Below, one piece after another: positions 33,500-44,701 of a stretch of DNA of 64,000 bases. The stretch spans positions 5,523,501 through 5,587,500 of the forward strand of contig CAMRHE010000067.1 in NCBI GenBank assembly GCA_947044405.1. The letters run 5' to 3'. The DNA is from Leptodactylus fallax (taxonomy: Eukaryota; Chordata; Amphibia; Anura; Leptodactylidae). How positions within the stretch are numbered: position 1 is the stretch's first letter; each line of letters starts with the position of its first letter. The notes below the pieces were generated by a model that was not told the DNA's origin, searched no databases, and saw only the letters and a list, made by a program, of their open reading frames with translations. Both the position numbers and the translations under genes were made by a program.

Positions 33500-34608
33500 A
33501 AGAGAAAATCCAGCTCCTTGAACTATACAGGTGAGAGTTTTGTACAGATGTTCAGAAAAGCTCGTCCCAGTGTTGACTGATATAGGCTTTCAACAAGTCC
33601 GCTGCTTTGGGATGACGTTGCCAAGAATTTTGATTGAGAGCTGGAATGTGTGAGCTTAAATATCAAAATGTTGCTGCTCATGTAATAATGTCAATCTGAG
33701 CTACCTACTCCCTTTGATATTCCTCGGATTGTCTTGAAAGGTCACATACTCGCTGCAGCAAATGCAGATCTTGAAAAGGCAACTAAAGTTCGGCTCAAAA
33801 CAAACTGCATCAATGACAATGAAGATTAAAAATCTCCTTAAGATATGGGCCTTAAGATAAACCAGTGTGATCTGACCTGTTACATTGTGGCCAGGGCTGT
33901 TTTAATTTACAAAATTTTTGTAAGTGCTCCCTCCCACAAAATTTAGTTTCCCCATAACTAGTCCCCTCATAAGGCCCCCTCAACATGAACCCCCCCCCAA
34001 AAAAAACAAAGAATACTCACCTAACCCCGTTCCCACGGACCTGCAGGCTCTGGCTGTCATGATGTCTGTGGCTCGGTGCTCATTACGCTTCCCTGCTGCA
34101 GACATCATCAGCCAAAGGCAGAATAATGGAGGACGGAGCTAAGGACACAGATAGAGATTAAATCGCTGTCTACCATCTGGAACAGCAGGACAGCACCCGA
34201 AAAATGGAACTGTCCCACTTGATCCAGGATGACTGAGATGGTCCTCACAACCATAGGGTCCATGCGGATGCACCGTTGGCCCTATGGTTAAAGCGACCCT
34301 GATTGTGGCTTTATATCACCTATAAATTTGCATCTGAAATATGTAATGTAATAACTATGATGTTAGTAAAATGTTAGTAAAAGTAAAATGGATGTGATCT
34401 GAGCTACTATGTTGTGACTTTATAGGATATGGAAAAAAACATTGCATCTGAAATATATACTGTGATAGCTGTAATGTAGCTATATATCAATAATGTAAAG
34501 TATATCGATATATCAATAAAGTACTTTGCAATCTCCTGTTGTGCATTGACCATCCACTTCCCACTTTCTACATATTGTTATGCTATCTTCTCCCCAGCTA
34601 TCAAAGAG
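33500..34608. other. Unassigned sequence (intron if the 33420 exon is real)
   Basis: No repeat structure is recognised. 33500-33860 is less repeat-like than most of the window. Confidence 0.3.
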
Positions 34609-34610
34609 TA

Positions 34611-36177
34611 CAGTCATGGCCAAAAGTTTTGAGAATGACACAAATATTATATTTTCACATGATCTGCTGCCCTCTGGTTTTTATGTGTGTTTGTCAGATG
34701 TTTTTATCACATACAGAAATATAATTGCATTCATATTATGAGTAACAGAAGCTTATATTGACAGTTAGAATGAGTTAATGCAGCAAGTCAATATTTGCAG
34801 TGTTGACCCTTCTTCTTCAGGACCTCTGCAATTCTCCCTGGCATGCTCTCAATCAACTTCTGGACCAAATCCTGACTGATAGCAGTCCATTCTTGCAGAA
34901 TCAATGCTTTAATTTTGTCTGAATTTGTTGGTATTTGTTTGTCCACTCGTCTCTTGATGATTGACCACAAGTTCTCAATGGGATTAAGATCTGGGGAGTT
35001 TCCAGGCCATGGACCCAAAATCTCTATGTTTTGTTCCCTGAGCCATTTAGTTATCACCTTTGCTTTATGGCAAGGTGCTCCATCATGCTGGAAAAGGCAT
35101 TGTTAAGCGCCAAACTGCTCTTGGACGGTTGGGAGAAGTTGCTCTTGGAGGACATTCTGGTACCATTCTTTATTCATGGCTGTGTTTTTAGGCAAGACTG
35201 TGAGAGAGCCGATTCCCTTGGCTGAGAAGCAACCCCACACATGAATGGTTTCAGGATGCTTTACAGTTGGCATGAGACAAGACTGGTGGTAGCGCTCACC
35301 TCTTCTTCTCCGAATAAGCTGTTTTCCAGATGTTCCAAACAATCGAAAAGGGGATTCATCAGAGAAAATGACTTTACCCCAGTCCTCAGCAGTCCACTCC
35401 CTGTACCTTTTGCAGAATATCAGTCTGTCCCTGATGTTTTTTCTGGAGAGAAGTGGCTTCTTTGCTGCCCTCCTTGAGACCAGGCCTTGCTCCAAGAGTC
35501 TCCGCCTCACAGTGCGTGCAGATGCACTCACACCTGCCTGCTGCCATTCCTCAGCAAGCTCTGCACTGCTGGTAGCCCGATCCCGCAGCTGAAACACTTT
35601 TAAGAGACGGTCCTGCCGCTTGCTGGTCTTTCTTGGGCGCCCTGGAGCCTTTTTGGCACCAATGGAACCTCTCTCCTTGAAGTTCTTGATGATACGATAG
35701 ATTGTTGACTGAGGTGCAATCTTTCTAGCTGCAATACTCTTCCCAGTTAGGCCATTTTTGTGCAGTGCAATGATGACTGCACGTGTTTCTTTAGAGATAA
35801 CCATGGTTAACAGAAGAGAAACAATGATGGCAAGCACCAGCCTCCTTTTAAAGTGTCCAGTGGTGTCATTCTTACTTAATCATGACAGATTGATCTCCAG
35901 CCCTGTCCTCATCAACACCCACACCTGTGTTAATGGAGCAATCACTGAAACGATGTTAGGTGGTCCTTTTAAGGCAGGGCTGCAATGATGTTGAAATGTG
36001 TTTTGGGGGATAAAGTTCATTTTCTAGGCAAATATTGACTTTGTAAGTAATTGCTGTTAAGCTGATCACTCTTTATAACATTCTGGAGTATATGCAAATT
36101 GCCATTAGAAAAACTGAAGCAGTAGACTTTGTAAAAATTAATATTTGTATCATTCTTAAAACTTTTGGCCATGACTG
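34611..36177 (-). mobile_element. Tc1/mariner element with DD35E transposase, second copy
   Basis: It is 1567 bp, the same length as the copy at 16959, flanked by TA (34609-34610, 36178-36179), with the same cagtcatggcc ends. Of about 14 single-base differences counted between the copies, most are transitions. Confidence 0.95.
34788..35804 (-). pseudogene. Tc1/mariner transposase with one nonsense change
   Basis: It has the same frame and start context as the 17136-18152 gene. A CAA codon of that gene (Gln after FGA) is TAA here (35103-35105), stopping translation after FGA, about seven residues before the second catalytic Asp. The rest, including QHDGAPCH-type sequence and NPIENLW, is still open downstream. 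Arg at the LRD-R-ATSS and NI-R-DRL sites and Gly at ILGPWP differ from the other copy and may be the ancestral state. Confidence 0.93.
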
Positions 36178-36179
36178 TA

Positions 36180-38230
36180 CATCCCACAGCCAGTGTTACC
36201 TGCCAGGCACACATAGAAATGGTGCCCACAGCAAAAATCAGAATTGACCTCCCCCAAATAAAGAGCAAGGATAAAAAAGAACAGTGATTGTAAAAATAAT
36301 GTAATAATGTATTTTCTCTTGATATTTTTAAGTAAAAATGCTTGAAGAATAAAAAATAAAAAAGACCCTCAGCATTAATTACAACAATGGTAAGGTTGCA
36401 GCAATCCTTTGGGGGAGGCCAGGAGGCTGGGAGTAGTAGTACTTGCAATATCATGGGGCAAGAATCTCGACCTAATCCTCCAGCTCTCCTCCTGGGCTTG
36501 TGCAGTGCTGAGGCAGACTACAGTGTAACTGATGGTGGTGGTAGTGTTTTCCCCAAGGCACGTCCTACTTGCTGTAAGTCTCCCTGAGCCTGAAGTGCCC
36601 ATGACAGTCATAAGACTCAGAAAACCAAAGGTCAGTAGAACAGCATAACTCACAGTCTTTAGTTGAGGTCGAACAAGGTTATACAGCATCCAGTCACTGG
36701 AGCGACTATTCTTATGGTGCTACCACTATAGGCTGTGGCTCAGCTGATTGGTGGTACAACAGCCCACACCTGCCTTCCTGGGTCTCCTTTCTAAATAGTG
36801 GGCTATATTTTTTCACAAAGGTTGTGACTTTCTATAAGTTCCCTTTGCAGGGTGTAAATACTCCAAGTAACTGTGGGGTGTAGATACTCTACACCAGGAT
36901 TTGTCTTCGAAAACTGCATCAACAAAACCTGAACATGTGTCCTTACACAGAGTGTAATTCAGTCCACTAATAATCCATCAGGAGAGATTGCCAATCGTGT
37001 ATGGGTCTCTCCATTCACTTATATAAGAGTTTTAAACATGGCCTTGGCTACTGTACAAGTGAATGGAGAGATTCATGCATATGCTGTGGAGATTAGATGG
37101 GCATCAGGAGAGATTGGCATTTGTGGCATGTCCTGTGAGTATATCCATACTCCAAAAAAAAGCTTTATGGCTATGTTTTTGAAACAATAATCTGTTTCAA
37201 TACAGTTTGCTGGTCTCCTGAATGATGATGATCATCATAAAGAGAATGATGGCACCATTTCACTTCTTATCCTCTGTCCTCTCCTGCTATCCCTCCCCTC
37301 TGCAGACACCCTCCTAAAATCCCAATGCTATAAACCGGCTTTGCTGACCATGAAGTGCCACGGTTCTCCTGCATTGGGACTTTTGGAGAGCGACAGCAGA
37401 GATCGCAAAGAAGAGACAAAGAAGAGAGAGGAATCCACCATTGCCAGGATGGAGGAGAAGCAGGTGTCTACAATATAGTCTTCGCTAGCTGATGGAGGGG
37501 GAAGGAGGATGGACCCCTCCTTCTGGAAAATCCTCCTGTGCTGGACCAGTATGTATCAGCATACCTTTATTTTTTTTACCATATTTTAAAGCTTAGTTTT
37601 TTTTTTCCATCAAAGAGACAATTTCACACATTTTCTTGTGTAGGTCTTTGAAAAGGTCTCAAGAATGATCGAAGTCCCTCTATCCTCAGTAACTTTGTAC
37701 AATCTCTTTACAGGAATCTGTATTTGCTTTCTCTCCTCTTGGTCAATTTGGTAAGGTGTGGGCCTCTATAGAAACTGCCCACCAATATATCACTTTTTGA
37801 ACTTCTTACCTTGTTTGCAGGCATTAAGGCCAAAAAATGAATGATTAACTAAGTATATTAATTATTAGCCCGCTATGAATCCCTACCATTGGTAGACATT
37901 GCTTAATTTGTTTTAAAAGAATAGCAACCATGATCAAAGTGGCAAATGTGTTGCAAACTATGTGCCATAACGTTATATTGTCATCATTCCAGTATGTCTG
38001 AGTCACAGAGTACTTTGTACCTGCAGTTTCTTCAGACATCCAGATCAACCTACAAACAAATATGTCTGAAACAATTATCTTACGCAAAGAAGACTAAACA
38101 AAACCCTTCTATCTTCAAGAGTGTCTTACCCAAGTGAGTGAGTGATTTCACCTTTTATGACTTAGAGGAGCACTGAACCTAAAGAATTTATATAATAAAA
38201 CTACATCTTATAAGAAGTAATATATAAAAT
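36180..38230. other. Unassigned sequence
   Basis: About 2 kb. 36380-36780 has a compositionally mixed block ('gaggctgggagtagtagta', 'ctgatggtggtggtagtg') that may be an old retroelement piece. Nothing is firm. Confidence 0.3.
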
Positions 38231-38452
38231 GTTTTGGGAAGTCCTCAGAACTGGAGATATGTCACATAAAGCAGGGATCATGGTGGCAGACATGTTATGA
38301 ACTTCCCACTGAAGTCAGCTCCTCCCCCGAAATGAGATCTGGGGTCAATTATCCATTACTATGACAAACGGGAGCCTACTGAAGGTTCCCAGGTTTATCT
38401 TCACAGTGATTCTATCACAGGCTGCGCTAGACAGCCTGTAATAGAATTATAG

Positions 38453-39147
38453 GCATTTTACAATACATGGCAATGCATTAGCGATTAGATCAGATAGATT
38501 TTACAATACATTGCAATGCATTAGCGATTAGTCTCAGATAGATTTTACAATATATGGCAATGCATTAGCGATTAGATCAGATAGATTTTACAATACATGG
38601 CAATGCATTAGCGATTAGTTCAGATAGATTTTACAATATATGGCAATGCATTAGCGATTAGATCAGATAGATTTTACAATACATGGCAATGCATTAGCGA
38701 TTAGATCAGATAGATTTTACAATATATGGCAATGCATTAGCGATTAGTTCAGATAGATTTTACAATACATGGCAATGCATTAGCGATTAGATCAGATAGA
38801 TTTTACAATATATGGCAATGCATTAGCGATTAGTTCAGATAGATTTTACAATACATGGCAATGCATTAGCGATTAGATCAGATAGATTTTACAATATATG
38901 GCAATGCATTAGCGATTAGTTCAGATAGATTTTACAATACATGGCAATGCATTAGCGATTAGATCAGATAGATTTTACAATATATGGCAATGCATTAGCG
39001 ATTAGTTCAGATAGATTTTACAATACATGGCAATGCATTAGCGATTAGATCAGATAGATTTTACAATATATGGCAATGCATTAGCGATTAGTTCAGATAG
39101 ATTTTACAATACATGGCAATGCATTAGCAATTAGATCAGATAGATTA
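38453..39147. repeat. 43-bp satellite, 16 units, with 86-bp higher-order period
   Basis: The unit reads gattttacaatacatggcaa... and ends ...gattagatcagata (43 bp; spacing checked at 38591, 38634 and 38677). From about unit 6, two variants alternate strictly: tacatgg with agatcag, and tatatgg with agttcag. The last unit has agcaattag. Confidence 0.97.
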
Positions 39148-39593
39148 GATCAGATATAAAAATAAACAAACAATGTAAAACACATACAAATTAGGTATCC
39201 CTGTATCCGAAAATGTCTGATTTACTAAATTTATAGTGGGAAAAAAAAAATCTAAAGAGCCAAAACACTATTTTTTTCACCGTCCATAAAAATTTTAACA
39301 AAAAGCAATCAAAATATCAGACATTCCCCAAAATTGTATAAATAAAAAGTAAATCTGGTCCCGCAAAAAAAGATGCCTTATGAAGTCCCATATACGGAAA
39401 TATAAAAAAGTCACAGGTGTCAGAATATGGCAAATCCAAGAATTTTAATTTTTTTTCAAAGTTTTGGATGTTTTTTAAGGTGTTAAAACATAACATAACA
39501 TAAGAGCTATATAAATTTGGTATCGCCATAAACGTACTGACCCACAGAATACAGATAATGTGTCATTCTGGCTGCACAGGGAATGCTGTATAA

Positions 39594-39920
39594 GGCCGAG
39601 GCCCCATGTGGCATAAACAATTTACAGTCATTGCAAAGTGGATGGGATTGTAACGAATTCCATCCACATATTACGGAAAATACACGCAGCGGACACGCTG
39701 AGATTTCCAAAACCGTTGCGGTTTTGGAAATCGCAGCATGTCAGTTATACCCACGGAAACGCCGGAAGTTTCCCTATAAATATAATGGAAGCAGAAAGTC
39801 TGCAGAGGAAACCTCTGTGGACTTTCTGTGAAAAGAGCTGTGGGAAAAAGTGCGATGCGTTGCTGCCGCAGTTTTTCCTGTAGCGCTTTTTTCTGCAGCC
39901 CACTATGTTGAGCCTTAGCC
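39594..39920. mobile_element. MITE, 'ggccccacgtggc' family, copy 2
   Basis: It is flanked by TAA (39591-39593, 39921-39923). It begins ggccgaggccccatgtggc and ends ccactatgttgagccttagcc. It contains 'gtggatgggattgtaacgaa', 'ttggaaatcgcagcatgtca' and 'gcagaaagtctgcagagg'. It interrupts the repeat at 38240-40135. Confidence 0.75.
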
Positions 39921-40135
39921 TAAATGAAGCCTATAAGAAAATAGTGCAAAGGCAGATTTTCTCCAATTTTACCCCATTCTGATTTTTTTTTCCAGCTTCA
40001 CGGTACATCATGAGGAATATTAAATGGTACCATTATGAAGTAAAATTTGTCCCACAAAAATTAAGCCCTCATACAGCTTTGTGAATGAAAAAAATAAAAA
40101 AAGGGGTTAGATATAGTTGTGGGAAAACCCCTTTA

Positions 40136-40390
40136 GCCTGGGGCCCCAAGTGGCGTAAATGTTGCAGCTTGTCCACAGTGGAAAGGCTACAGAAAAAAAT
40201 GCGGCATTTTACAGTACACTGCGGTAAAATACGCGCAGCGGACATGCTGTGATTTCCAAAACTGTCACGGTTTAGGAAATCGTAGCATGTCAATTATACC
40301 TAAAGAAATGCTGGTGGTTTCCCTATAAGTATAATGGAAGTAGAAAGTCCACAGAGGAAAACTCGGCGAACTTTCTGTGGTGCAAATAAA
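40136..40390. repeat. MITE, 'ggccccacgtggc' family, copy 3, right-truncated
   Basis: The left end cctggggccccaagtggcg lies next to TTA (40133-40135). It shares 'gtgatttccaaaactg', 'gtttccctataagtataatgg' and 'agaaagtccacagagg' with copy 2. Confidence 0.65.
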
Positions 40391-41297
40391 GCAGTCTTGT
40401 TGACGGTAAGCTTTATGGCAAAATATTATGTATTATGTAGGATCGTTACTTTGTATTTATAGAATACTGTACAATGTGGAGGCAGACACCACAAAATGAT
40501 AAGAAATCAGGTGCAACTAATTGTGTTAAATATCACTATATAACAAGAAAAGCGAAATAATACAACATATTAACAAGAAAAATCACACACTATAAAAACA
40601 ATTAAAAACACAAATATTTAACAGGGTTCTCCAAAGGTCGATATTGATGGCCTAGACTTTGAATAGGTCTTCAATTTCAGATCTGTGGGGATCTTACATC
40701 CAGCATTCAAGTATAAGGGAAATGAGCAGCAATAGCATGGCATGGCCACTACACAGTGCTTTTGGCTCTGTATACTGTGCTGAAAACAGCTGATCATTAC
40801 ATATGCCAGGTGATGAACCCTATAATCTGATATTGATGACCTTTCCTAAGGATATTTAGTGCTGGAGGACCCACTTAATTGCTTAGGTTGCAATTGATTA
40901 TCTGAAACTAAACCAGGAAAATATTGGGCAAAATATTTTTTGGTTTCCTTGGTGCTTTTCCCCATGCTATACTGTAGGCTGTTCTAGAACATTCCAGAGG
41001 CGTAGTATAGACAGTAAACAGTTGGTCAAAGGCTCCATGGGCTTTATGGAAGTAAAGGGGTTGTTCATGATTGGAATAAGGGTCTGCTTTTTCTAGAAAC
41101 AGTACCACGTGTCCATGAGCAGTGTCTGGTATTGCACCATTCACTTGAATGGGGATTAGCTGTTATACCAGGTACTGTTAATAGACATATCCAAGCTGTT
41201 GAATTAGCCTCCAAATTGCCCATTTCTGAATCTGATGTACCATATGTGGGAAATACTGGAATAAAAATTTTGATTCAAGGAGGGCCCATCATTCAAC
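40391..41297. repeat. Mixed old interspersed repeats
   Basis: 40620-40880 is related to the repeats at 5530 and 19801 ('gatattgatggcctag', 'gatattgatgacctttcctaaggat'). 41040-41170 ('aaggggttgttcatgattgg', 'ttctagaaacagtaccac') is related, inverted, to 54040-54240. No genes. Confidence 0.45.
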
Positions 41298-41515
41298 TAA
41301 CGCTAGGTTCACACTAGCGTTCGGGTTTTGGAAACCCTATCTACTTAAAAGCGGGTACCCTTGGAAACTATAATATAGACTATAATGGGGTTTGCCAGGT
41401 TTCCACCCAAAATCAGCAGAGAGAAAAGTTCTGCTTGCATATTTTAAGCGGAATGGGGGACGGAATCCTCAAATGGTCACCCAATGCTGGTGTGACCGCA
41501 GCCTTACTGGAGTTA
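41298..41515. repeat. Interspersed repeat, 'aggttcacac' family, copy 5
   Basis: It starts 'aacgctaggttcacactagcg' and contains 'gactataatggggtttgcc', 'gagagaaaagttctg' and 'gcggaatgggggacgg'. Its closest relative in the window is 3950-4195. Confidence 0.65.
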
Positions 41516-42404
41516 ATACATCTGGATCCACCGGTGTAGGGAGGATTTTTTAATTGATTCTCTTGATGCTTTATCAAATCTCCTCATATTATACATTGTT
41601 TTTGGTCTCAGAAAACCCCTTTAAAAATTTGCTCTTCTCTAATGACACCTGGTAAAACAAGGTCTAGTAAAAGTAAAATGCCTGGCTTTTAATATATGAT
41701 ATTGTAAGTATCTAACTTGTTGAATACGGTATGGCTTCAGGTATGAGGCATGTTTTGCTTGGTGAAAGATGTAGCCCTTGGTTGAAGAGAACAAGCCTTC
41801 TGTTGTATAAATAGGATTTAGCGTTTAGGACTACTGCCTTTACATGGAACAAGAAATATTTGAAGGATTCTTGGGCTGGGTGGGGATAGTTTGATGGAAG
41901 GACATGGTTGCATGGATAGCTAAAATATGCAATAGCAAAAGCAACAAAGCTTTATAATGAGCAAAGAACCTAGACAGAAAGGTCAACAAACCTGAGACAG
42001 GGCAGCAAAATTGTAAACTAACAGAAGAAAAAGCAGTTAACAAGGTTAATCAGGTATGCAAACCATATAATAAAATAACATCTCCAGCTCCCAAAGAAAA
42101 ATATACTCCTATCATGTGCTGGATCTCATTTCACTTTTCAATAGGCAGCATAGAGCTCATCCGATTTCTCGCAGACACTGTTTTCTCTCTGTTTGGGAAT
42201 TGGTACCAATATAGTTATTTGCTAAATCAGACATTTGATATTATTCAATGTTAAAATAGGAAGACGACCCCGTAAAAATATTGAAATCCTAAAGTTAACC
42301 CTTACAACACATCACTATAACCTGTGGCTTAAGCTTGTTTTTAGTGTAACGTAAAAATTATAAATTGAATTGTGTTTTTAAGCTTTGGTGCTCGATGGAA
42401 TTTG
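41516..42404. other. Unassigned sequence
   Basis: No feature recognised. Confidence 0.3.
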
Positions 42405-42600
42405 CTTGTGTTATATCTTAGTTAGGCTAGATTTATTTTTCACAGTTGTCTTGTACCTGAGGGGCACCCGTTTTCACAGATCCCCCATACATTTTAGTGT
42501 AAACGGACAAAAGTGGGACATGAACAATAAAAAAAAAATGGACATCATACGGCCAGTATTCACTGTTGTGTGAATGTAACCTTACATCGGGAAATGCATA
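42405..42600. repeat. Interspersed repeat, 'ggctacattcacacgac' family, copy 2
   Basis: It is in reverse orientation ('atggacatcatacggccagtattcactgt', 'tgtgaatgtaacctta'). Confidence 0.55.
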
Positions 42601-42825
42601 AGGCTCTGTTCACACCTATTTTTACCTATATTCAGAGTGCATGTTGGGAAGTGTCTAAAGCATATAACATAAATGTAACAATAGTGTATAATAGGCAGCG
42701 CATATGTCAAAAGATAGATGTATGTGTTATATCACACTATTGTAAAGTGTAGCCAATTACGCTTCTCAATGCATAATATATAACAAAAACAGTTGCATGT
42801 GTCAGGGATATATAGTACTGTTTAA

Positions 42826-43134
42826 GGCCGGGGCCCCACGTGGTGGAAACGCCATGAAAAAAATCATGGCGTTTTACAGTCAGAGCAAAGTGGATGGGAT
42901 TCTAGCGAATCCCATGCCCACATTGCGGTAAATCGCAAAACCGGCGCGGTTTTGGAAATCACAGAATGTCGATTATACCTATGGAAACGCCGGTGGTTTC
43001 CCCATAAGTATAATTGAAACAGAAAGTCTGCAAACTTTCTGTCTAAAGCGCTGCGGGAAGAACCGCGATGCATTGCCGCCATGGTTTTTCCTGCAGCGCG
43101 TTTTTGTTGCGAGACGCCATGTGGGCCCTTAGCT
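42826..43134. mobile_element. MITE, 'ggccccacgtggc' family, copy 4
   Basis: It starts ggccggggccccacgtgg after TAA (42823-42825) and ends gccatgtgggcccttagct before TAA (43135-43137). It is palindromic at its ends and CpG-rich compared with its surroundings. It is the best-preserved copy in the window. Confidence 0.75.
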
Positions 43135-43142
43135 TAAAAGTG

Positions 43143-43648
43143 TTGGCAGTTGTGAAAAAATTGCTACAAAGTCAAAATGCTTTCAAAAATTGTATTTTGA
43201 ATAGTTTTTTGTGAATTAACAAAATACAAAATGAATAAACAAAAGAGAAAAGTAAATATCAATATTTGGTACGACCACCCTTTGGAGGAGGAGTTCTGGA
43301 AGTGATGATACGGCCCCCACAGAGCCATGATCTCATCATCATCCAGTCTGTCTGGGATTACATGAAGAGACAGAAGGATTGGAGTTAAGCCTACATCCAC
43401 AGAAGATCTGTGCTTAGTTCTACAAGATGGCGGGAACAACCTCCCTTCCTTCAAAAACTGTCTGCAAGTACCGAGAAGAATTGATGGAAAGAAAAGGGTC
43501 ACACCAAATATTAGATTTCTCTTTTGTTCCTTTACTTCCTTTTGTTAATCGACAAAAATACACAATTGAACTTCTATTTTTGAAAGTATTCTTACTTTGC
43601 AGCAATTTTTCCACATCTGCCTAAAATGTTTGCACAGTACTGTATGGT
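43143..43648 (+). mobile_element. Tc1-derived MITE (family T), copy with both arms
   Basis: The left arm is 43143-43280. The junction 'ggaggaggagttctgg' leads into transposase C-terminal sequence (SPDLN-equivalent near 43320, broken by frameshifts and a stop). The right arm ends 'gcacagtactgtatgg'. Arms pair as inverted repeats of about 110 bp. The junction is the same as in 22392-22850. Confidence 0.8.
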
Positions 43649-44241
43649 AGAGGTATATTTCGAGAGATTTACTAATCTATGGCAATAAAAAGGAAGTTGC
43701 GATCAGTGCCTAAATTCTATGTAAGGTTAGTTTTGCATAACATATGAGTCCTAGGTTTGGTGCATGCACAAAGAAATTCTCCCAGCACACATATCTAACA
43801 TAAACTATCATTAGCCAGACATATGGCACAAAATTAAATACATTAGGCCTTTGTATGAGTTAACTGCAATTGTATGCAAGAAGAACTCATGGGGTATGCA
43901 TTTAATTATTCATGGATTTTCTGTTTTATATGTAACTGCATAGGCATAAAGTTACAGATGTTTGGGTCATACATTCAGAGAAACATCTAAAATGGTCTGG
44001 GCAAACTTGAAGACCAACATGGCATGCCATAATTATAATTCCCAACACTGGAGTCAGTTTGCAGGTCCTCCTGCCCATGGGTGGAAAAAAAATTAAAAAG
44101 TGGTAGCTAGAATAAAACTAATGATATCACAAATCTTGTCCCCTTGCATTATGATATCAATGTAATTAATTCAAATTAGATGAAATCCCTGAATTAAACA
44201 CATGATTAGAATATATTGTTAATCACATGATTAGAATATAT
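43649..44241. other. Unassigned sequence
   Basis: It contains a local duplication, 'cacatgattagaatatat' (44200-44240, twice). Otherwise nothing is recognised. Confidence 0.3.
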
Positions 44242-44245
44242 TTAA

Positions 44246-44697
44246 AAAAAATAGATTTTTTCACTACTTCCACCAAGTCCACATATTTACATAATTTAAT
44301 AGGTGCTGATCTACTGATTCTGGCACAGTTGGAATTTTTTCTCTAGCCCCCACCATTCCAGAGCATTCAGTGCTGATAGTTGTTGGTGCCTGATATGTTA
44401 TTTAGGTCCTGAACTGTCAGGTGAGCAGTGTCAGGCAGGAGCAGGCAAAGGGGGTGATTCTGAGCTCTAACACTCCCCACCTCTGATTGGAGCCCTCAGT
44501 CACAACCCATTTCCTGCTTCTACCTGACACTGCCCACACAACAGTGCAGAGCCTAAATAGCACAACAGGCACCAAAACTAACTGTACCTATTGCTCAGGA
44601 ATGCTGGGGGCTAGAGAAACTGTACTGGAATCAGTGGAGGGGCACCTATTAACAGATCCTAATAACTGGAGTTGGTGGAAGTGGTGAAAGGCTCTCT
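44246..44697. mobile_element. Palindromic MITE with TTAA target duplication (family K3)
   Basis: TTAA lies at 44242-44245 and 44698-44701. 'tcactacttccaccaa' is inverted at 'ttggtggaagtggtga'. 'ttctctagcccccaccattcc' pairs with the segment near 44602-44625, and 'gtgtcaggcaggagcag' with 'ctgcttctacctgacac'. Confidence 0.75.
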
Positions 44698-44701
44698 TTA
44701 A

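Larger units (their letters stand above)
38240..40135. repeat. Long interspersed repeat containing an amplified segment
   Basis: 39150-39590 and 39924-40135 match 51740-52480 in parts ('aaatttggtatcgccataaac' against 'catttggtatcaccaac'; 'attaaatggtaccattatgaag' against 'attaaatggtgccaatagg'; 'aagccctcatacagc' against 'aactctcatatag'). I recognise the family as a common non-coding amphibian repeat. The 43-bp array and a MITE lie inside it. The left limit is inferred. Confidence 0.6.

Noticed and set aside
38453..39147. CRISPR-like regular repeats
   Set aside because: Units are head-to-tail with no unique spacers, in an animal genome; this is a satellite.
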